In this document: piece after piece, positions 12,330-23,939 of the stretch | Numbering within the stretch: the stretch's first letter is position 1 | Layout of the letters: each line of letters starts with the position of its first letter | Assembly (NCBI GenBank): GCA_022478985.1 | Contig: JAKSZP010013325.1 | Location: forward strand, 84,649-148,648 | DNA from: Massospora cicadina | Taxonomy: Eukaryota; Entomophthoromycota; Entomophthoromycetes; Entomophthorales; Entomophthoraceae | Direction: 5' to 3' | DNA length: 64,000 nucleotides | Program-made: the position numbers and the translations under genes | The notes under the pieces: model-generated | Databases searched by the model: none | Told to the model about the DNA's origin: nothing | Seen by the model: the letters and a program-made list of their open reading frames with translations, nothing else

Positions 12330-13060
12330 TCACCAAGTTGTGACTGAAACTCATCCTCCATTTAAATCCCAGACATACTGAAAAATCAAAGTGGACGAAG
12401 CTTAATTGGCCTTTATAGTTACAGCAAATCATGAAGTCTGGTTTACTAGTGCCTTCTAAAAGATCGTGAGCTTCCCCACTCCTATTAATTCAGGAAAAGT
12501 ATGATGGCCACCTTGTTATCATAGATTATCGCCGCCCCAATTCTATCCACAAAACGATAGATATCCTATACAACGTATAGATGATTCCTAATGCTTGATG
12601 TCAGGATCTCACTCTTTTTCAGCTGTGGATCTTGCCAGCGGATACTGGCAAGTCAATTTGTCACCAGAGGATCGTGAAAAATATGCTCTCATCTTAAGTG
12701 AAGGATTATTCAAGCCACTAAAATGCCGCAGGGGTTTTGTAACGCCCCTTGATACCTTTAAACGCGCCATGGACGTACTTTTAGGCGATTTAAAGCTGTC
12801 ATGTGTGCTAGTTTATCTAGATAATATTACCACTTTTAAGAACCTTTACCAAGCACCTAGATCACTCGGACAAGCCTTTCAGAGACTATGAATATTGTTG
12901 TTAAAACAAAAACCGTCAAAATGATCTTTCTTTCAGAGTGAGATGGATCTTTTGGCCATAACATAAATAAAGCCACAATATTCCCCATGGATGACAAGTT
13001 CTTGTCCAATACTATAAATCCCCACTTAAATATCTAAGAGATGTATAATTTTTCTTATGG
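12330..13060 (+). pseudogene. pol: Reverse transcriptase of element C, decayed
   Basis: A 98-codon open frame (12595-12891) carries the RT palm: FSAVDLASGYWQVNLSPEDREKYA, ending at the site VYLDN at 12811-12825. The usual YLDD has become YLDN, a one-base G-to-A change in the second catalytic Asp. Upstream, 12460-12540 reads the PS-x-S and VIDYR block across a frameshift. It follows the dUTPase-like domain and leads into RNase H. Confidence 0.85.
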
Positions 13061-13069
13061 ATGGTGTGA

Positions 13070-13640
13070 TATTATCACCAGTTTATCCCTTGTTTGCAGA
13101 CACCTCTGAGCCTCTAGTGTATCTGCTGAAGAAAGGGATACCCTTTCATTGGAAGGAAGAGCAACATCAGGTCTTTGACCTGCTACGCGACTCTCTATTA
13201 CTCTCCAGTACTTTACACATCCAAATTTTGATAAACACTTTCTCCTCTTTACCAATGTTAGCAATATATCCATTGGAGATATATATTTCAACATAACGAA
13301 AACTTAGCAGACCATAAAATCGCCTACTATAGCAAGGCCTTATCCAAAGCTAAATGCAGCTATAGCATTATATAATGCAGATGTTTAGCAGTCCTACTGG
13401 CTATTATTAATTAAACAACCTGATTTATACAGGAAATATTTCACAATAATTACTGACGATGCTTCCTTTTGATGGTTACAGCAAATGAAGACTACAACGG
13501 GAGATTGGCCCAATGGGCTTTATAACACCAAAACTATGACTTTTCTATTATCCATCGACCAGATCCCATATACCAAAATGCATACTGACTATCCTGGCTT
13601 CCCATATTAACTTTAACCAGCCCTAAAAAGGATCAACTCT
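13070..13640 (+). pseudogene. pol: RNase H domain of element C, decayed
   Basis: RNase H degrades the RNA strand of the RNA-DNA hybrid. A 79-codon frame (13057-13296) covers the RT connection and the first RNase H strand. After frame changes, RLAQWALQHQNYDFSIIHRPD (about 13500-13565) matches the C-terminal block that precedes the integrase in Ty3 elements. The same block is seen in elements E, F and G. Confidence 0.7.
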
Positions 13641-13779
13641 ACGACCTTCTATCACAATCACATTCTATAGAAGGATGAAACCTGACCCTTCAAAAGGAAT
13701 TAGTGAATGAATCGGCAATTTTTTAACTTAATAACGGCCAATTGCGCAAACTTGTGTTTAGAAAAAGTGGGTGCCCTAT

Positions 13780-14770
13780 GAAGACTTTAAGCTTGAACTG
13801 ATGTCATATTGGAGGAACATTAGCAAGTCTGCCACGGGAATTTAAAAAACCTACTATTGGCTTAAGACATAATGTTAGTGGGAAGGAATTCTTGTTTTTA
13901 TCCAGGATGTAATAGAGTCCTGCCTGGTATTCAAAAGTCAAGAACCTAATCCCTAGTCTCAACATCCAGTTGTAACGCCTTAGGAACCCTTCAATACTAT
14001 TAGCATTAATATTGTGGGACCTCTCTCAAGCCTCTAATGGTCATTGGTTCCTCCTTCTAGCCGTAGATCATTTGACTAATTGGATCAAAGATGTATTGCT
14101 ACCATCTGCTTTGGAAATTTATAACCACTTTCTTATTTAATCAGATCATCACCCATCATGGGTGCCCTAACATAATTTTCTCCAATGTTAGCAGACTTTC
14201 CAATTGTTGCAGGTGAATGATTTAGCTTACTTATGGGATCCACCCAGGTATTTTCCACTCCATACCATCCTGCAACCTATGGAACTATAGTGCGGGTGAA
14301 TAGTATCCTAACTGCCACCCTCTGGAAAATTGCCACGACTAACCCTTCTCACTGGCCCTGATATTTGTCTAGTGCGATTATAGGCTACAGAATAAGCTAT
14401 CATTGAGCAATTATGATGTCGCCCTTCCAAGCTTTGATGGAAGAAATCCACAGTTGCCTTCTAAAGTGCAGACCATGTTATTTTAAGATTTTCCTGATGC
14501 CCTGGGGTTGCTATACAAAGCATTGCCAATGAAATATCTTACTCTTGGCTCAAGTTCTGAGAACTAATCTGCTGCAACTAGTAGAGAAACAAGTCAGTTT
14601 AATGACAGACATGAACCTCTGCACACCTTCCACGCAGGTGACTTAGTCCTTTTCTACCACCATTGTCCATGAGGTCGTGATAAAAGTAAAGCATCAACTG
14701 GTCAGGGCCCTACAAAGTCATTTACAAGTGGGGCTAGAAACACTTAATTGTAGAGGTCATTTAAAGTACT
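13780..14770 (+). pseudogene. pol: Integrase of element C, decayed
   Basis: Integrase joins the cDNA to host DNA. Core fragments appear from about 13990 (INIVGPLS), but catalytic residues are split by stops. Near 14700-14760 the C-terminal GPY/F-type motif reads GPYKVIYKW, preceded by LVFYHH. This is the DNA-binding tail usual in Ty3 elements. Confidence 0.6.
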
Positions 14771-15028
14771 GTGGTAAATCATGCATATAGTCAAATTTTT
14801 TGCCCGTTCTCATCCCTAAGCCAAGATCTAGAAGGGGATGATGTCATGAATACTACCAAAATTGGAGATCCAGATGAGATGGATGATGAGAATGAACCCA
14901 AACCCGTCAGAAGAGCTGAAAGCATTATTGGGGATAATCTCTTACAAAATTCAACCCCTCTAGATATTGGACAAGCCATGACTTATTTAAGCCCAAATAT
15001 CAGGGTTCAAACCCAATCTATGCGGTAA
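14771..15028 (+). pseudogene. Acidic C-terminal tail of element C pol
   Basis: An 85-codon open frame follows the GPY/F motif and ends 10 bp before the 3' LTR. It is acidic (DDVMN, DPDEMDDENEPKP) and has no chromodomain signature. In Ty3 elements the integrase often ends in a variable tail, and I read it that way. Being open in a decayed element may be chance. Confidence 0.4.
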
Positions 15029-15037
15029 AAAATAACA

Positions 15038-15377
15038 TTTGACAAGAAATGAAACTCCTGCTGCTGAATCCTCAATTAGAAATGAGAATAGATCTTAGCT
15101 TAGTAAGCATGGAGATTGACTGAGAAAAGCTCCCATATAGAAAGTTTTTAAGCAATAAACTTTACTAACTCTTTTGCCACTTTAAGTCAGAATTGGCCTA
15201 CTCTTATTACTTAGGGAAAAATCATATTTACAATCTTTGGCTCCAGGGGATGATACCTGAGAAAAAACTTTCTGGCTAAAGAAAAGTAATTATGTATTAT
15301 CCCGCACTCAGGAACTTTAGTTTTTCTGGCCTATAATATAAAAAGGGACATTTGAACTATACCCCTTCGTCCTGATA
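15038..15377 (+). repeat. 3' LTR of element C
   Basis: It aligns with 9594-9938. The start has G-to-T (TTTGACAAG against TGTGACAAG) and the end reads CCTGATA against CCTGACA. A TATA-like CTATAATATAAAAAG lies at about 15331, as expected for the LTR promoter. The divergence between the two LTRs shows that the insertion is old. Confidence 0.75.
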
Positions 15378-15785
15378 ATGGCCATGAAGGCATGCCAATC
15401 TATCTACCTAGGCCGACCAAATTACCTCCAAAGTCCCAAGTTATTGTCTACACCCAGGAACACCTCAACATTTCCTCTATATATGTGCTGGAGATCTGAG
15501 ATTAGATAACTCCATCTGCTAAATAGGTTTTAACCTATTTAGGGATACTAAAATCCGCTTATGCCAGATACATATCAGTGTTGTTGACTAAACTTAATTG
15601 ACAAACCTAGGGTAGTGGACCCAAATTGTCCCACAGCGTATATTTGCTTTCTACTAGAAGAGTCTGTCAATGATATCCGCAGCTTTGAAAGTCTGAGGAA
15701 TTTTGGTTTGGATATGCCACCACCAGTGGTTCTAGTTGTCACTTGTTTAGGAAAGGAGCTTACTGGGGACCAACAGCGCCATGTC
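15378..15785 (+). pseudogene. pol: dUTPase-like remnant and start of RT, element E
   Basis: Directly after element C, a pol of a related element begins in the middle of the region between protease and RT. Fragments read FRDTKIRL, then VVDPNCPTAYI at about 15612-15645, then SFESLRNFGLD, matching the order in A and C (motif 3-like, then S-L-x-D-F-G-F-D). Residues between motif 3 and the tail are shortened. The gag and protease of E are not visible to the left of C (9391-9593 is unassigned), so E is truncated or C removed them. Confidence 0.5.
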
Positions 15786-16560
15786 AAAGAACTATTAGAG
15801 GAATAATCAGACCTTTATTTTACCTCAAACCAACAATTTTAGAAAAATGAGCGGAGTTTTACATCATTTGAAGACTAGGGACGCTCCCCCTCTCAGTCCC
15901 AACCTTACTGAATCTAAGATTGAAAAGGCCCAGGTGGCGTTAGAAAATAAAATGAAACTTAAAGCTGGACTTTTGGTTCCTTCACGCAGCCCTTGGCCTC
16001 CACCCTCTTTTTGTTTAAAAGAAGTAAAGTAATCATCAGTGGTGATGTACTATTGCCAGCTCAACTCCATCACTAAGAAAGACAATTTATTTTTGTTACA
16101 AATTGAAGACTCTCTCTACTTGCTCATTAAGTTGATATTCTTTTCCGCATTGCAATTCGCCAGTGGGTATTGACAAGTGAAGCTCACCCCCAATACTGAG
16201 CCAAGTATGCACTCATAGCCAATGAAGGTCTATTTGAACCCACAAGGTTTCCCAGGGCTTTCTAACATGCACGTCTCCTAACGCGCCATGGACAGGATCA
16301 TCGTGGACTTGAAGATATAATATTTCCTTGCATATCTTGACAATATCATCATCTTTTCACGAATCTTTCAACATTCATGTGGAGCACCTTCGGGAAGACT
16401 TCAATTGTCACAGGAATTCATTGATAAAACACAAATATTAAAGTGTTTTTTTCCAGTCTGAAATGGGATTTCCTTGAACATAAGGTGTTGAAAGATGACA
16501 TACAGCCCAAACCAGACAAAGTCGACGCCATTGAGATGTCATGCCCCTGAGCTTGAGGGG
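15786..16560 (+). pseudogene. pol: Reverse transcriptase of element E, decayed
   Basis: The N-terminal block is a 61-codon frame (15847-16032): HHLKTRDAPP, then LKAGLLVPSRSPW. The palm then reads QFASGYW at about 16155. The catalytic site AYLDNIIIFS at 16330-16359 has the second Asp changed to Asn, as in element C. Stops and frameshifts separate the blocks. Confidence 0.8.
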
Positions 16561-17160
16561 TATTCAGGTATTCCTTGGCATGGTTGCTACTATCATCAGT
16601 TTATCCTTCAGTTTGTTTACCTTGCTAAGCCCAAATTTTACTTCCTGCAGTATAACGTGCCTTTTGAGTGGCAGCAAGAACAATCACTGTATTTGAATGC
16701 GTTGAGGACTGCTCTTTGCACTAGACCTATTTTAGTCTATCCATGTTTCAATCAACATTTCTTGTACTACAGATGTGAGTGACATCACTTTTTGGGTCAA
16801 AAGCTCAGCAAAATGTAAAACAAGTCAATCACTCAGTAGCTTAGACCAATAAGACCTTGAGCAAGGCAGACGGGACTATAGCGTCTCTGAACAAGAATTC
16901 CTAGCTGTTTTGTTAGCAACCAATCATTTCAGCCCTATCTCTATGGCATCCACTGCACAATCAACACTAATCATTAATAGCTCTTATGGATGCAGCAAAT
17001 GAAGGACTAGATGGCCGTTTAGCATGATGGCCCTAATATTGCAGAGCTATAATTTCACTATTGTCCATTGCATAAGAGAAATTCATCAAAGTGCTGATGG
17101 TCTCTCTAGAATGCCATTACTGCTGCATTAACCCTTAAGGAAGATTGACTATATGATCTA
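16561..17160 (+). pseudogene. pol: RNase H of element E, decayed
   Basis: The reading RRDYSVSEQEFLAVLLATNHF (about 16867-16930) and YNFTIVHCIREIHQSADGLSRMP (about 17047-17116) are the classic second half of Ty3 RNase H, with the final Asp kept. The first part at 16495-16782 includes an open frame covering the RT thumb and connection (VPFEWQQEQ, TRPILVYP). Confidence 0.8.
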
Positions 17161-17229
17161 ATTGGTTAACTAGAGAGCTGGGAGTTGGAACCTCCTGAGA
17201 TCAAAGCTGAGCTCTATAATATTAGTTCA

Positions 17230-18345
17230 ACACTTAGATAAAGGATGGGCTGCTAAATAAAAGGGTTAATTAGAAATGGCTCCCTTAAATCCGCCCTTCT
17301 TCCAAAACTTAAGTTATCTTAAAGAGGCATGTTGCTGTGGGACACGGGGCAGTAAAGAAGACTAATAAGTGGCTAAAGGCATGATGTTATAAGGACCAAA
17401 TGGTAGAAACCATACATGATGTTATGGAAGCTTGCATGACCTGCTGATCCAATGATTGAGCAAGTCCTCAATATCAGCACTCAGTTATTGCCCCAACGGG
17501 TCATTTAAATGTCATTAACATTAAAGTAATAGGCCCTCTCCCATCGGGATGAATGGCCATAAAAAAGATCATCTTAGCAATGGACCATTTGATTAAATGG
17601 GTTAAGAGACTTTGGTATCTGCTGCAACTGAAAAAGCCTTGGTTATCTTAGTATTTAATCCTTTTTCACCCAAAGTGGATGCCCACAAACTTTACTTTTG
17701 GAAAATGATTTAAATTTCACCTTGCAGGTAGTCCAAGAATTTACTTCACTTTTTGGTACTACCAGAGTTTCACCACCCCTTATAACCCAACGACCAATAG
17801 AGCAGTGTAAGGTGCTAACAGAACCCTTGTCTCTATTTTATGAAAGATGGCCGCCTCTGATCCTGCTCGCTAGAATCAAAATCTGCCAGTGCTTTGGCTT
17901 TCTTACATAATAATATACCATTGAAAATCAAGATGTCCCCCTTCAACACTCTATTTGCTGTGCTCCCCGGTTACCAAGTAGCATCCAACCATTGCTTGAT
18001 ACCTCTGCATCTGAGAACTTTTAGTGAACTATGAGGGTTTTAGCAAATGAAAATGCCTTAATTCAAGACCTAGCCACGCAAGGTAAAGTCACTACCCCTA
18101 AAAGTATACATCCCAAATATAAAATTTTACCAACTCTCTTTACCCAATCTCAAATTATGTGACCTCATTCTCTTTTATCACCATTGACCTGGAGGTCTAC
18201 AAACCAAGCTTGATGATCTTTGTTCTAGACCTTATAAGGTCATTCGAAGGTGATCTCAGAGTACTTCATTTCTGACAATAACCAGGGGATAGTGGTGAAT
18301 TGAGTACATGGCTGATTACTACATCTCTCTTCCCCCTCTGACAGG
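17230..18345 (+). pseudogene. pol: Integrase of element E, decayed
   Basis: The core reads AMDHLIKWVK at about 17580 (first Asp region). Near 17760-17860, TPYNPTTNRAV, an amber stop, and GANRTLVSIL give the region around the catalytic Glu. The C-terminus at about 18220 reads RPYKVIRR, a GPY/F-type motif. Then comes the polypurine tract AAGGGG at 18351-18356 and the LTR. Confidence 0.75.
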
Positions 18346-18360
18346 ATCTTAAGGGGTCGT

Positions 18361-18815
18361 TGTCAGGACTCAAGATGACTAGTGATTCAAAATCCCTGCT
18401 CCTGAATCAATTCTTGGTAGTTCAACTCTCAAACTAGCGTGAATGGACCTTACCCTGAAGGCGCCAAAACTAAATTTGATCAAGAAGCATCCCACTCATG
18501 AGAATCAATTTAAACACCTTCAGGAATCCTGTCTCCATTTTTTAAAATTGTTAGAGGCGCAGCCCCCACTGCTGCGGTCATGAGGACAATGCAGAACAAT
18601 GATCGTGCCTACCAGGCGGTCAATATTGGAGGCAGTGAAAGATCCTGAGCATATGGGGCTTTGAAGGTCCTTGAGGCACAAGTCCCTAAGCTCCCTATAA
18701 ATATAGACACTTTCTAACTTAATAAAGGAGTCTATATTCGCCCTAGAATTTCGTTTTTTACCACGTCAATAATAAACAGCCTTGGCCTATTTTCAAAGAT
18801 TTGGCGTCAGTCAAG
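18361..18815 (+). repeat. 3' LTR of element E
   Basis: It starts TGTCAGGAC just after the polypurine tract. A TATA box CTATAAATATAG lies at about 18697, and the 3' end is placed near 18815 where integrase-like sequence of D2 resumes. Parts such as CCTGCTCCTGAATC resemble the C LTR, so the families look related. No second copy is in the window, so the end is approximate. Confidence 0.6.
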
Positions 18816-18819
18816 TGAA

Positions 18820-19602
18820 TTGTTATGCCAAGATCAGATAAATTACTATTTCAATATCATAATGGATGGTTACATTCAATTCATTACACTGTACTGATAT
18901 CCTTCAATTACATTATTGGCTTACAGGGTAAGATTCCATCATTTTATCGAAATGTCACCCTTAAAAAGCCTTGTATAAAAGAGATCCTGCCGCCTAGGTT
19001 TAGCTCATGAATTACCAGTGATGATAAAAAGCCTGAAAAAGGAGCTTAGAATACTAGCCCAGATGATTTTACTATATTAAACAGAGGAATTGAAAAATCT
19101 AGCCAAAATGGTTATAAGAGAAGGCCACACAGCAAATGAATCATTCCACCCTTTACCCGCTTTTAAACTCTAATTTAGTCTTCTACTATCACAACATATA
19201 GCGCCTAAAGAGGATAATTAGATTACACTAGATTGAGCCATATGCTTATAACCTACAAACGCGGAGATATGTACTTAGTCAATTCATCCAAAACTGAATT
19301 AGCTAATAACCGTGCACATATCTTATACTTCTCTTAAGACTCCCCTACTATTATTTTTGAGCGGTGATGTAAGATATCAAATATAAGTCATGATGGGAAG
19401 AATATGGTCAATTGACTCCCACAAGTCAATTGTCACTTAGAACCAAGAAGGGTGTTAAAGAAGGCACATTGAATAATCATTTAGAAAAACTGATATCTGG
19501 TAAGGCTGAAGTCAATACTAGAAAGTTTTTTTTTGGACCTATTTGAGCCTAAATTAATTTAAGGTATAATTATGCTTAATTGAACTAAACAAACATCAAA
19601 AA
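18820..19602 (+). pseudogene. pol: Integrase C-terminal half of element D2, decayed
   Basis: An open stretch at 18825-19010 reads WLHSIHYTVLISFNYIIG and GKIPSFY, which fits the end of an integrase core (helix, then the S-P-F block). At about 19260, YKRGDMYLV matches the start of the C-terminal domain. The tail is collinear with 7990-8329 (D1). The N-terminal half of this integrase is absent, and element E abuts it, so E probably inserted here. Confidence 0.5.
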
Positions 19603-20097
19603 TGTCAGGTGACCATTAAGCTAGGTGGCACACAATGCAGTAAATTAATTAATAGCTGAAAAGGGTAAGAATCTAGGTCTGCCTAATGATTGACCCAAGT
19701 GATATCAAGTTTTATCTGACTTGGCACATTCAACAAACTTTTTCCCTATCAAAAATATGCTACATTGGCATTTTAGAATCTAGATGCATCGCCCAAGAGC
19801 CTCCCATATGTATTCCCCCCACCAATAATGTTGTTAATCAATCCTTTGTGGTGTTTCATATTGTTAAATGCAAACTATAAAACACCCTATTGTATACTAG
19901 AAAAAGTTGAGTTATTAATCATATACCTCTTTTTTTGTACTAAATACAATCTGATATCTCGCCATACTTACCATAGGATGAATACACTAGTTGATGGGAC
20001 TTATGCGTGACTTGTAACCCTCAAAAATAAAGCAATATGCTTTTCATGAGTCTTAGACTAATTCAAGTAATAACTGTTGGGTTTCTTGAGCAAAACA
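19603..20097 (+). repeat. 3' LTR of element D2
   Basis: It runs from TGTCAGGTGACC to about CAAAACA, ~495 bp. It is the uninterrupted counterpart of the D1 LTR (8330-9390), which lets the D1 insert be recognised. No coding sequence. Confidence 0.6.
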
Positions 20098-20099
20098 CC

Positions 20100-23000
20100 A
20101 TTGAGCGACAAAAATGGGAGCCCAAAGACATCACCAAACTATAGGACTAAATAATTTACAGAAAATTCATTGATGCTCTGCCTGCCGCGTCTGGCCTTAG
20201 CTCTAAGTCTCATATCCGTTAAAAAGAGCATAAGTTGAGGTCTGCAAACCAAATTGATATGGTCTTGAAAGTCCCCATACTGACCGGTCAAGTTGTCACT
20301 CCTATTTTTAGAAAAAACATCATTAGTAATCATAAGTCCCTTAGGGTAATTCCCACAACCATTCTTAGACCATCATGGCGTTTTTAGCCAAGGACCACCC
20401 CAGCAACTTAGACAATATATTTGTGAGTATAATTGATTATGGAATTTGTAAACCTGTATCAACAACTCCCCCCATTTTCTCACTCCCCAAGTTAATTGGA
20501 CGGAGACAAAGTAGGAGATCCTAAAGATTTACTACAACTGCGCGAAAGCCCACATGACTTTGACCTTTACCAATGTCAGATGGGCCAAAGCCGTAATTAG
20601 GAATCATGGAAGAAATTACCTGCCTACATCTTTCCCCCAATAGTTTGAAGCGTGGGATGTCACCCAAGAGATGTACCACCTAAAACTTACTATCCAAGAA
20701 TAAAAGAAGAGAACTTCGCATTGTTATGTTACCAAACCCAGCTGTCGCCTCACTCATCTCTTCTAACAGAAACAAAAAGGCTTCTAAAAGGCTAAGGAGA
20801 TTTTGCAACCCTAAAAGTGGGGAACACCATTACCATGGACAAGGAGGAAATCATCAACAAGGTCCATTAATACTACTTATCCCTATTCCTGGCTTTTTTG
20901 GTAAAGTTGGCAGTTCTTCATGATTTCATCAATGGACTACAGTGCCGCTAGTCAGTATTCCAACTGATAAAAAACTTCTTGCATTGCTCACAAAGCCTGT
21001 TATAATGGAAGTTCTTCTCCTGGCGCATGATTAAAGGCCTCAGTCCCAAATGGTATCTCATTTGAAGTGTACCTTGTGGACCTTGTAATTGTTATAGAAG
21101 CCCTCTGACCCCTCTCCTCAATCATCTTGAAGCATGAAGGTAAAAAAATAGCTTAGGAGGCTTGTAAATGACCCATATATTCTGAAAGTAGGCCTGAAAA
21201 CCTCTAAATCTGGTAACCGATATCACTTTATGAACACTGTCCACAGAATTTTACCAAACTCCTGGTTGAACCGCATGAATATGTGGGCTGCGCCTCTCCC
21301 CAACATTACTCAAATTAGCTTATCCTAGGGAGATCGTTTTGAAATAACTACATTGAGCTTTTTGCAACTCTGTCAGCCAACTCAACCAAACTTCATGATT
21401 TTGTGGCGCTCCTCAATATGGGAAAGGCGTATAATAAAGTGGTTTAGTTATATCTTAACGCCTACAAAGCCCGCCTTCACACCCCACCAAGAGCAAGGAA
21501 GTGTACCTCTGCACTAGATGACTTTACGCACCAAAGTACTAGCACAAATGTGCTTTGCGAAAGTATTGTTGGTCTTACAAGGTACCTGGAAAGGGGTAGC
21601 ACTGAGCCCTATCTTGCTCAACGTAGCCCCCTACCCCCACCTGGCCCTTCTATATGAACAATAAAAGGTTATCCAAGTACATGGTAAACCTCCCAAGCGC
21701 GCCATAGACTTTTCTGATGACAGAGTGGTAGCAGTCAGATGTAAAAATGACCTAGACCTCACTGTCAACTATTTCAATAACTAAACCAAGACTTCCCAAT
21801 GCAAAAATCCAACATTTCAAAAATCATAGTACAAGTTGGTACCCCTCCTTTCCTCTCACTTTCTGCCATAAACCCAACTCGCAACACCTTCCACAACCTA
21901 GATGTCCTCACCACACACCAAGGGTCACGATCAAGGTCAATGAGGAATATACAGAAAGCTATGAACTTTAGCATAGCTATCTGGAACTTCGGCAAATCAC
22001 CCCTCAGGGACATGCCTGAATGGCTAATGAGTTTCTGCTATCAAAGTATGGTTCATCACTAACGTTTATCCTTTTACTTAAATTTTCTACTTGAGGTTGA
22101 ACTTGATACTCCATTGCAGGATATGAGGATACAACAACCAACCCACCGCTCTGATAACAATTCCATGACCCCACAGAAAATGTGGCCTGTGACTTTTGGA
22201 CAATAAGATCCATTTACCTCAATACTGACTTGTTCTTTACCCTTATCATCTTCTAGTATGTGACTCCAATGCCACAGTGGGCTCCAGACATAAACCAGAC
22301 AATATTGCTATTTGGGACTCCCTCACACCTTATAAAGGCTGTAATAGATTGGCTAACAATTCACCCAGGCCACCACCTCAAGCCACATTAAGTATATAAC
22401 AGAACCAGGCCATCATGGCCCTCAAGCAGGTAGGTGAACGCATATACCATGCTTTCATTATACAAAAGGAGTGGCCTTGGCATCAGCTCCTGCTGGCACA
22501 CCCTGGTCCAAAATGAGAGACTTGTTCACTCTTAAATCAACCCTTTGGATAGACCCCCCAATATGTCCTTTCATCTAAAATTTTTACCCCCACCATAGAA
22601 TATGATACTCTGCGCTTTGGCAGGAAGTTAACCACCATATTCTATCTGCTGAAATGTCAATATATGGTGTAGCATGCTCAACATTTCTCATACAGGAAAG
22701 GAGATATAACAAGTATCACTTACAGGCACAAGATATGCCCACAATGCACTGAGCCAATTAAAATCCAACTTCACAGCTTCTTTACCTTCCCCTCATCACT
22801 CCATTCTGGACAAAAGTCCGTGAACTCCTATGAACAGAACCCTGGGTTAGGCATCTGGTCCAGGATACTTTGCTTGACCACTCACTTTTCAATTGCCCCT
22901 GATTCCTTAGAATCACGGTGTTCATCATAACGAATTTAATTATCCATATTTTATTTGACTACTATGCTTTTGTTCTCATCTGTGGTCATAACATCATGAT

Positions 23001-23190
23001 TAACCATTTTCAGGTGCACTTCATGATGGCCCTGTAAATCTCCGCCACATCACCAACTGCAAAAGATCCTTCTGACCTGAATCCCAGCTCTGGAAAATAC
23101 TCCCCTCCATTTCTCAAGGCATCAACCCATCCCTTTCCCTGCTTAACACTATCAGGAGTTCATGTGTAATTTTATTAAATTCAGTGTTTC
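20100..23190 (+). mobile_element. LINE-B ORF2 remnant (second LINE family)
   Basis: RT blocks appear across frames. At about 21240-21300, NRMNMW follows the position of the NWRPISL block. At 21590-21660, GTWKGVALSPILLNVAP matches the G-x-x-Q-G-D-x-L-S-P block. At 21701-21730, IDFSDDRVVAV is the F-x-D-D catalytic site with both Asp present. At about 22735-22790, ICPQCTEP and a later His form a C-terminal finger with its last Cys lost. Protein sequence differs clearly from LINE-A. The 5' limit is uncertain; endonuclease is only vaguely suggested at 20350-20460. Confidence 0.65.
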
Positions 23191-23939
23191 CCCATTCTAG
23201 GTTGGGACAACCTAGCATTAGAAAAGTGAGTAAAAATGTGTGCTTTCACGCCAATATTGTGTCAGTTTACAAATAACTCTTTTGGTGAGCTACATAGCAA
23301 GATTGATATGATATTTGAAAAGCGATGTTTAGCAGAAAGTGAACATGATAAGTGCCACTATGGCTAGACATTACAATGTCTGGGAAACATGATAACAAAG
23401 CAACTGCTGAAACATAAAGTCAAAATTATAAGCTGTCAAGGTTTAATTTTTATAAAAAATAAAATAAAAAATGGACTGACAGCAGATCCTGGAGGGGTTT
23501 TTATTTTATAAAATAACTGTGAAATAAACGTTGTATGCATTGCAAACAAATAAATCCAGTGTTACATGATTTGGTAAATCAGTAAACTATAGGTTTTGGT
23601 TGTAATTTCTGATACAAGTAAGTGGTTTGTTCTGCATAAATTATTCCTTGGACTGTCGCTAAGAAAAAACTTTACATTTATATTTAAATTTTAATGTTGC
23701 TTGACAGATGGCGGTGTTATTTATGGAAGAAATGGTGTAGCACACCCATGGACTGGATTTTAGCTAAACCCAGTTTGATCTTAATGGATTTGAAATGCGC
23801 AAACCTATGGGAATTGGCTTGCCACATATCAGCTAAGTTGGAGGGCTTAGATGTGTGCACTAAAATCAAATACATTCTGATTGACCTCTCTTTCAATTTC
23901 TTTATACCTTGAAAGACTTAATTTTATTTATATATGATT
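23191..23939. other. AT-rich region with no recognised feature
   Basis: A 72-codon frame at 23694-23912 (Trp- and Leu-rich) resembles no family I know. An AT-rich imperfect inverted repeat lies around 23450-23520 (TTTATAAAAAATAAAAT against TTTTATTTTATAAAAT). Otherwise I see nothing. Confidence 0.4.

Larger units (their letters stand above)
9594..15377 (+). mobile_element. Ty3/gypsy element C, complete with both LTRs, decayed
   Basis: This is a 5.8-kb LTR retrotransposon in the order LTR, PBS, gag, protease, dUTPase-like, RT, RNase H, integrase, LTR. The ~340-bp LTRs align along their length, including GCAATAAACTTTACTA-like and AAAAAGGGACA-like blocks. Conserved motifs are found for every pol domain, but each is broken by stops or frameshifts. 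The flanking pentamers (AATCG at left, ATGGC or AATGG at right depending on the exact end) do not give a clear target duplication. The element lies between D1 and the pol of E. Confidence 0.8.

Noticed and set aside
14771..15028. Chromodomain in the tail of element C
   Set aside because: The open tail is acidic and lacks the aromatic residues and the W-x-P-type ending seen at 24340-24500.
23694..23912. Small host gene
   Set aside because: A single 72-codon frame without homologous motif, splice context or neighbours; it may be chance.
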